The translations under genes were made by a program, and so were the position numbers. This document shows, one piece after another, positions 7,141 to 11,158 of a DNA stretch of 11,158 bases; the stretch's first letter is position 1; each line of letters begins with the position of its first letter. The notes below the pieces were generated by a model. The model ran no database searches, was not told the origin of the DNA, and saw nothing but the letters and a program-made list of their open reading frames with translations. This stretch comes from Rhodospirillales bacterium (GTDB lineage Bacteria; Pseudomonadota; Alphaproteobacteria; Acetobacterales; Acetobacteraceae), in assembly GCA_025352915.1 (NCBI GenBank), contig JANXSA010000223.1:1-11158 (forward strand), written 5' to 3'.

Positions 7141-7521
7141 ATGAATGCCTTTTTCTCGGCCACCCTGGCCGTGGCTGCCCTCGCCGCATCTGCCATCGCC
7201 ACGCCCGTCGCGGCGCAGCAGGCCAAGCAGGATTTTGTCCTGGTCAATCGCACCGGCTACGAGCTGTCGAATGTCTATGTGTCGCCGAACCGGTCGAATG
7301 ATTGGGAAGACGACGTGCTGGGCCAGGACACGCTTGAAGACGGGCAACAGGTGAATATCCGCTTCAAGCGCTCGGTCACCACCTGCCGCTGGGATCTGAA
7401 GGTGATCTACTCGGTCGATGACAGCAACGCGGTGTGGAGCAACATTGATCTGTGCAAGATCGAACGGATCACTATCCGCTACAACAAGAACACCGACACG
7501 ACCTCGGCTTCGTTCGATTGA
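7141..7521 (+). CDS. Small exported protein of unknown function, periplasmic
   Basis: 126 aa, with a Sec signal peptide in residues 1-26 (likely cut after PVAAQ or VAA). The mature part is a compact domain of about 100 residues: DFVLVNRTGYELSNVYVSP at 31-49, an acidic stretch DDVLGQDTLEDGQ, then two cysteines (Cys82 in TCRWDLKV and Cys105 in DLCKI) that could form a disulfide. The pattern of an N-T-G-Y strand, V-x-V-S-P, D-W-x-x-D-x-L-G and C-x-W-D-L-K-V is familiar from a widespread proteobacterial family of small secreted proteins. As I recall, homologues are sometimes labelled argininosuccinate lyase in databases; nothing in this sequence supports that enzyme. The ATG follows GGAG at 8 nt; in-frame sequence upstream belongs to the preceding gene region. 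It ends 12 nt before the convergent glycosylase gene. Confidence 0.85.
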   Translation: MNAFFSATLAVAALAASAIATPVAAQQAKQDFVLVNRTGYELSNVYVSPNRSNDWEDDVLGQDTLEDGQQVNIRFKRSVTTCRWDLKVIYSVDDSNAVWSNIDLCKIERITIRYNKNTDTTSASFD

Positions 7522-7533
7522 GCGGATGGGGAA

Positions 7534-8169
7534 TCAGGCGGCCGGTTGTGGCTGCTTGATTGCACGGCCTTCTTCGGCGGCGCGCCAGAGGTACCAGCTG
7601 GCGACGCTGCGCCAGGGCGACCACATTTCGCCGATGGCCGCGAGCTCCTTTGGTTTGGGCTGGGCGTCCAGGGCGTGCAGTTTGCGATAGCCCTCGCGCA
7701 CGCCGAAATCGTCGACCGGCAGGATGTCCATTCGGCCGAGATTGAACATCAATAGCATCTCGACGGTCCAGCGGCCGACGCCGCGGATAACCGTCAGCCG
7801 CTCGATCAGTTCGGCGTTCGGCAGCCGCGATGCACTGCGGCGGGTTGGCACCACGCCCTCCAGCGCCTTGAGCGCGATGTCGCGAATGGACGCTGTCTTG
7901 CTGCCCGAAAAGCCGCAGCCGCGCATGGCGGCATCGTCGGTTGAGAGCACCCGCTCCGGTGTGGGGAACGGGACGTCAGGATGCAGTGCCACGAAGCGGC
8001 CGAGGATTGTCCGTGCGGCGGCGCCGTGCAGTTGCTGGTGTGCGATTGCCCGTACGAGGGCCTCGTAGGGCTCGTGCTTTTCCTGTTGGTAGCCGCAGCG
8101 GCCGATTCGGCGGATCAGGGCCTGCATCGCCGGGTCGACGGCGCTCAGATGGCGGATGGCGTTGCGCAT
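7534..8169 (-). CDS. DNA-3-methyladenine glycosylase II (AlkA family)
   Basis: 211-aa base-excision-repair enzyme that removes alkylated purines from DNA. Family features in order are an N-terminal helical part with EALVRAIAHQQLHGAAA (about 36-52); GFSGSKTASIRDIA (86-99); the helix-hairpin-helix RLTVIRGVGRWTVEMLLMF (124-142) with the G-V-G hairpin; catalytic Asp154 in PVDDFGVREGY; and a closing MWSPWRSVASWYLWR helix similar to the WKPWRSYA element of E. coli AlkA. There are no four C-terminal cysteines, so it is not an iron-sulfur EndoIII-type enzyme. It lacks the N-terminal domain of E. coli AlkA, matching the shorter type common in proteobacteria. It starts 12 nt after the permease stop without a clear ribosome-binding site, suggesting co-transcription. 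Confidence 0.92.
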   Translation of the reverse strand: MRNAIRHLSAVDPAMQALIRRIGRCGYQQEKHEPYEALVRAIAHQQLHGAAARTILGRFVALHPDVPFPTPERVLSTDDAAMRGCGFSGSKTASIRDIALKALEGVVPTRRSASRLPNAELIERLTVIRGVGRWTVEMLLMFNLGRMDILPVDDFGVREGYRKLHALDAQPKPKELAAIGEMWSPWRSVASWYLWRAAEEGRAIKQPQPAA

Positions 8170-8181
8170 GGCGCGAGCATG

Positions 8182-9573
8182 TCACCCGATCGCCACCGCC
8201 GCCAGCCCGACCGCGAGCGAGATCAGGGCGACTGGCCAGGCCATGCGCCAGATCGCGGCCGGCAACACGTCGCGTCCTGCCAGGCCGGCGACCATGCCGA
8301 CGACCTGGGGTGCCAGCAGGAGGAACAGCGTGCCGTTCTGGATCGCCGGGAGGGCTGCGGGGTCCATGCCGGCGAGCCGTCCAAGCTCGCTTTGCAGCGG
8401 CATCATCGTGCTGTTGGAGCCGACATTGGTGCCGGCGAAGAAGGCGGAGATGCCGGCGAGCAGCGGCGATGCGTAGGGGGCGGCGGGTCCGAACAGGTCG
8501 GCCAGCGCGTGGGCCAGGGCCTGTGGAATGCCGGCGTTCGACAGGAAGCGCGAGAGCAGCACGAACATCAGCAATGCCAGGGCGGGTCGCCAGGCGCGGG
8601 CCATCGCGTCGGCGATGAGGCGTCCGGGACTTGGCCGCAGGGCTGCGAACAGCAGGGCCACCAGGATGATGGCAACCATCGCGTGGTTGGCCGGCAGTGG
8701 CGGCAGGTTGGGGAAGGGCTGCAGCGCCGGGGCGTTGTGCCACAGCCGGCTGGATAGCAACGCGGTGGCGAGTGCGAGGTAGGGCAGGGCGCTCTGGACG
8801 GCGCGTAGCCAGGCCGCCCTGTCGCGTGGTGGATTGGCCAGCAACAGGCGCACCGCCAGCAGGGGGCCTGTGGCGAGGACACCGCACAGCTCCCACGGTG
8901 CGACGCGGTGCCAGAGGATCAGCGAGGCACCGATGGCGCTGACCCAGCCCAGTTGGGCCAGCCGCTTCGTCGCCGGCACGGCGAACCCGGCAACAGCGCT
9001 CCAATGCCAGAATAACATCAGCAATAGTGGCAGTTCGGCGGCAACGATCCAGGCATTGCGCGTGCCCAGCGCTTGGCCGGGGACGCCCGAGATCGCCGCG
9101 CCGACGGCAGTGCCTGGCCCGAGCCCGCCCCAGGGAATAAGCGCCAGGGTCAGCAGCGACATTGCCGCGGCCGGTACGCTGGCGACGCCGGCCCGGCGCA
9201 TCACACCGAGCGCGAAGATCGCGCCGACGCAGAATCCGGTCACGGTCTCGGCGAAGGGGCCGAGCAGGAAGGCGGCGGTGAACACCCGGTCGATGACGTC
9301 GCCGGGTGCTGCGTCCGGCGGTTCGCGTCCGGCGACGGCACCGTGGAACACCAGTCCGGCGGCCACGATTCCGACCGGCACAACGGAAAGCCAGGCGCCC
9401 TGAGTCAGGCTCGCCAGCGCATAGCCGGGGAGCTCGATCGCCGTGTGGGTTGTCAGGAAGGCCGCCATGCTCGCCACGATCGCTACCAGGCATGACAGCA
9501 GCGGGCCCCGGCGCGCGACGCCCAGCAGAACGACCAGCAGCAGCAGCGGTGCGATCTGGATCAGGAGTAGCAT
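8182..9573 (-). CDS. L-lactate permease (LctP) family transporter, divergent
   Basis: 463-aa inner-membrane protein with about twelve or more hydrophobic segments. Hallmarks of the LctP/GlcA family (TC 2.A.14, lactate or glycolate with protons) are visible: LGPFAETVTGFCVGAIFALG (about 104-123), IPWGGLGPGTAVG (147-159), and near the C-terminus FFAGTNVGSNSTMMPLQ, equivalent to the TGSNxSSNxxFxxLQ segment of lactate permeases. It is shorter than E. coli LctP (about 550 aa) and departs from it in several loops, so the substrate may be another short organic acid. The ATG at 9573 is preceded by AAGGAAGAAG about 6 nt upstream. A long arginine/proline-rich frame over the same DNA is a coding shadow. 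It diverges from the small gene at 9727 and leads into the AlkA gene. Confidence 0.85.
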   Translation of the reverse strand: MLLLIQIAPLLLLVVLLGVARRGPLLSCLVAIVASMAAFLTTHTAIELPGYALASLTQGAWLSVVPVGIVAAGLVFHGAVAGREPPDAAPGDVIDRVFTAAFLLGPFAETVTGFCVGAIFALGVMRRAGVASVPAAAMSLLTLALIPWGGLGPGTAVGAAISGVPGQALGTRNAWIVAAELPLLLMLFWHWSAVAGFAVPATKRLAQLGWVSAIGASLILWHRVAPWELCGVLATGPLLAVRLLLANPPRDRAAWLRAVQSALPYLALATALLSSRLWHNAPALQPFPNLPPLPANHAMVAIILVALLFAALRPSPGRLIADAMARAWRPALALLMFVLLSRFLSNAGIPQALAHALADLFGPAAPYASPLLAGISAFFAGTNVGSNSTMMPLQSELGRLAGMDPAALPAIQNGTLFLLLAPQVVGMVAGLAGRDVLPAAIWRMAWPVALISLAVGLAAVAIG

Positions 9574-9726
9574 CGGCGACTTCTTCCTTCGCCGCGTGGC
9601 GCCGGGGGTTCAACCCAGGCGTGCATCCGGCTCATGCGGCAGTTTGTTGGCTTTGATCCAGCACTTTCGGCTAGACTGCAACTGCTGCGGTCCCTTCGCT
9701 TGGGAGGGGCGGCTGGAAAGGGCGCC

Positions 9727-9933
9727 ATGTCCGGCACGAGGCGTTTCGAGACTCAGGCGGAGGCGACCGAGGCGGCGAACCGCCAGACGGTGAGCCTGGC
9801 CGGGCTGGCGGTGACATTGGCTGTGCTGGTGGTCTGCATCTTCCTTGTCCGGCAATTGGCCCACGCGACCAAGGTCGAGGATTGCCTGATGGCCCACCGC
9901 ATCAACTGCGACAAGGTCGCCGCCGCGCGCTGA
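9727..9933 (+). CDS. Small single-pass membrane protein of unknown function
   Basis: 68 aa. A hydrophilic N-terminus (1-22) is followed by one membrane helix at about 23-44 and a short tail with a Cys pair, EDCLMAHRINC (Cys53 and Cys61, seven residues between). By the positive-inside rule the orientation is ambiguous. If the tail is periplasmic the two cysteines could form a disulfide; if cytoplasmic they could bind a metal. I think similar short proteins with a D-C-L-x-x-x-R-x-N-C tail occur in related alphaproteobacteria, but I cannot confirm this without a search. The ATG at 9727 follows a GGAAAGG sequence; an earlier in-frame ATG at 9634 would add 31 residues of unlikely composition and is not preferred. 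It is flanked by a divergent permease and a co-directional creatininase-type gene 95 nt downstream. Confidence 0.75.
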   Translation: MSGTRRFETQAEATEAANRQTVSLAGLAVTLAVLVVCIFLVRQLAHATKVEDCLMAHRINCDKVAAAR

Positions 9934-10028
9934 GCCGGTGCCTTCCAGGTTGGGTTGGAATTCGAGCGGTTGACGCGCCCCCGATCTGTGGCAGCGTGTG
10001 GGTTGGATTTTTGGTCGTGGGGGATGGT

Positions 10029-10721
10029 ATGCGCATTGCGCAGATGGATTGGCGGATGGTCGAGGACTGGTTGCGCCACGACGACCGCGGCGTGCTGGCG
10101 CTCGGCAGCGTCGAGCAGCATTCCGGGCTGTCGCTCGCCACTGACGCCATCCTGGCGGAACGGGTTGCGGTGGAGGCGGCGGAGCCGCTCGGCATTCCGG
10201 TGTTTCCGGCCATGCCGTTTGGTCTGGCGCCGTATTTCCAGGCCTTTCCCGGCAGCATGACGTTGCGGGTGGAAACCTACTGCGCGGTGATGCGCGACCT
10301 GCTGGACAGCATGAAGCGGGGCGGGTTTCGCCGCATCGTCGTTGTGAACGGCCATGGCGGCAATGCGCCGGCCGGGGCGCTGGCGCAGGAATGGATGATG
10401 GACAACCCGGATTGCCGGGTGCGGTTTCATGACTGGTGGCGCGCGCCGCGCACCATGGCGCTGGTGCAGGCGACCGATCGGGTGGCCAGCCATGGCAGCT
10501 GGATGGAGAATTTCCCCTGGACGCGGCTGGCGAGCACGCCGGCGGATGATGCCAAGGCGATGGTCGATCTCGACCGGCTGAAGACGCTCGCGCCGTTCGA
10601 GGCGCGGACCATGCTGGAGGATGGCAATTTCGGCGGACGTACCCAGCGGCCGGATGCCGAGATGCTGGCGATCTGGCAGGCCGGCGTCGAGGAAACGCGC
10701 GCGCAGATGGAGAATTGGTGA
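10029..10721 (+). CDS. Creatininase-family amidohydrolase
   Basis: 230-aa metal-dependent hydrolase. The family signature LGSVEQHSGLSLATD at 25-39 supplies the expected metal ligands Glu29, His31 and Asp39. The second block VVVNGHGGN at 104-112 gives His109, and HGSWME at 155-160 gives Glu160 in the position of the last acidic ligand. Members open cyclic amides (creatinine) or act on formamide and nucleobase-like substrates such as FAPy intermediates; the substrate here is unknown. The usual HAGExET block is changed to HGSWMEN, so substrate recognition probably differs from creatininase itself. The ATG at 10029 has a GGGGGA sequence about 5 nt upstream; in-frame sequence back to 9882 overlaps the previous gene and is not protein-like. 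Its TGA overlaps the next ATG as TGATG, so the two are probably translationally coupled. Confidence 0.88.
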   Translation: MRIAQMDWRMVEDWLRHDDRGVLALGSVEQHSGLSLATDAILAERVAVEAAEPLGIPVFPAMPFGLAPYFQAFPGSMTLRVETYCAVMRDLLDSMKRGGFRRIVVVNGHGGNAPAGALAQEWMMDNPDCRVRFHDWWRAPRTMALVQATDRVASHGSWMENFPWTRLASTPADDAKAMVDLDRLKTLAPFEARTMLEDGNFGGRTQRPDAEMLAIWQAGVEETRAQMENW

Positions 10722-11158
10722 TGGCCACGGTTTCGCCGCAGCGCATCCTGATCTGGGGGGCGGGTGCCATCGGCGGCACTGCGGGTGCCTATCTCAAACG
10801 CGCGGGTCACGACATCAGCTTCGTCGATGTCGTGCCCGAGCACGTCCAGGCGATCCGCACCAGCGGCCTGCGCATCACCGGGCCGGTCGATCAGTTCACT
10901 GTCGTCGCTCCGGCCTTCATGCCCGAACAGGTCGTGGGCACCTGGGACATGATCTTCCTGGCGGTGAAGGCGCAGCATACCGAGGCGGCCACCCGCGCGC
11001 TGCTGCCGCATCTGTCCCAGGACGGCTATGTGCTGTCGCTGCAGAATGGGCTGTGCGAGACCATCATTGAGCGCATCGTCGGGCGCGATCGCGTTGTGGG
11101 CGCATTCATCAACTATTCCACCGACTGGATCGCCCCGGGCGAGGTGATGTTTGGTAGC
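10721..11158 (+). CDS. Ketopantoate reductase (PanE/ApbA) family dehydrogenase, cut by window end
   Basis: First 146 codons of a gene that continues past the right edge. The N-terminal Rossmann motif GAGAIGG (about 13-19) follows the strand RILIW and is followed by AYLKRAGHDISFVD. Next come the family segments DMIFLAVKAQHTEAA (about 84-98) and LSLQNGLCE (about 106-114), the latter matching the typical V-x-x-x-Q-N-G-x-x-N region of the family. The product would reduce a 2-oxo acid with NADPH, with 2-dehydropantoate as the classical substrate. Its overlap with a creatininase-type gene suggests a catabolic role and not pantothenate synthesis, but this is inferred. The ATG overlaps the previous stop by one base. 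Confidence 0.88.
   Translation, partial: MATVSPQRILIWGAGAIGGTAGAYLKRAGHDISFVDVVPEHVQAIRTSGLRITGPVDQFTVVAPAFMPEQVVGTWDMIFLAVKAQHTEAATRALLPHLSQDGYVLSLQNGLCETIIERIVGRDRVVGAFINYSTDWIAPGEVMFGS

Noticed and set aside
7976..9613. 545-codon minus-strand frame over the permease
   Set aside because: Extremely Arg/Pro-rich; the overlapping frame at 8182-9573 shows clear membrane helices and LctP motifs.

Overview
The window is GC-rich DNA with strong G/C at third codon positions. It looks like an alphaproteobacterium, probably in or near the Acetobacteraceae. That placement is an inference from protein style: a serralysin-type protease fused to a Hint domain, a PEP-CTERM protein and a PIG3-type quinone oxidoreductase. 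There is no rRNA or other taxonomic marker. I recognise no tRNA, rRNA, CRISPR array or insertion sequence.

Layout. (1) Positions 32-2338, minus strand: an M10/serralysin metalloprotease with RTX repeats and a Hint domain. An in-frame amber codon at 257-259 ends the reading frame, but recognisable protein sequence continues in the same frame to a TGA at 32-34. Just before the amber codon lies a fourfold 15-bp tandem repeat. (2) Positions 2339-2870: a divergent, relatively AT-rich intergenic region. It carries a good match to a sigma-54 -24/-12 promoter that drives (3) a secreted PEP-CTERM protein (2871-3566), followed by a strong intrinsic terminator. (4) Positions 3666-4274, minus: a NIPSNAP-like two-repeat protein. 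(5) Positions 4392-7064, plus: a compact operon of quinone oxidoreductase, EamA-family exporter and YbfF-like alpha/beta hydrolase; the last two overlap as ATGA. (6) Positions 7141-7521, plus: a small exported protein. (7) Positions 7534-9573, minus: an LctP-like permease followed 12 nt later by an AlkA-family DNA glycosylase. (8) Positions 9727-9933, plus: a small single-pass membrane protein. (9) From 10029 to the window edge, plus: a creatininase-family amidohydrolase and a ketopantoate-reductase-family dehydrogenase, overlapping as TGATG; the last is cut by the window end.

How they fit together. Positions 1-3624 form a cell-surface or secretion module: a secreted protease and an exosortase substrate diverge from one regulatory region. 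The exosortase, the type I exporter and any PrsK/PrsR-type regulators are not in the window. The rest is mostly housekeeping and accessory metabolism in short operons. The observations most worth checking are the amber interruption of the Hint protease, the synonymous-only variation among the adjacent repeats, the sigma-54 promoter in front of the PEP-CTERM gene, and the Cys/Gln thioester-like signature in that protein.
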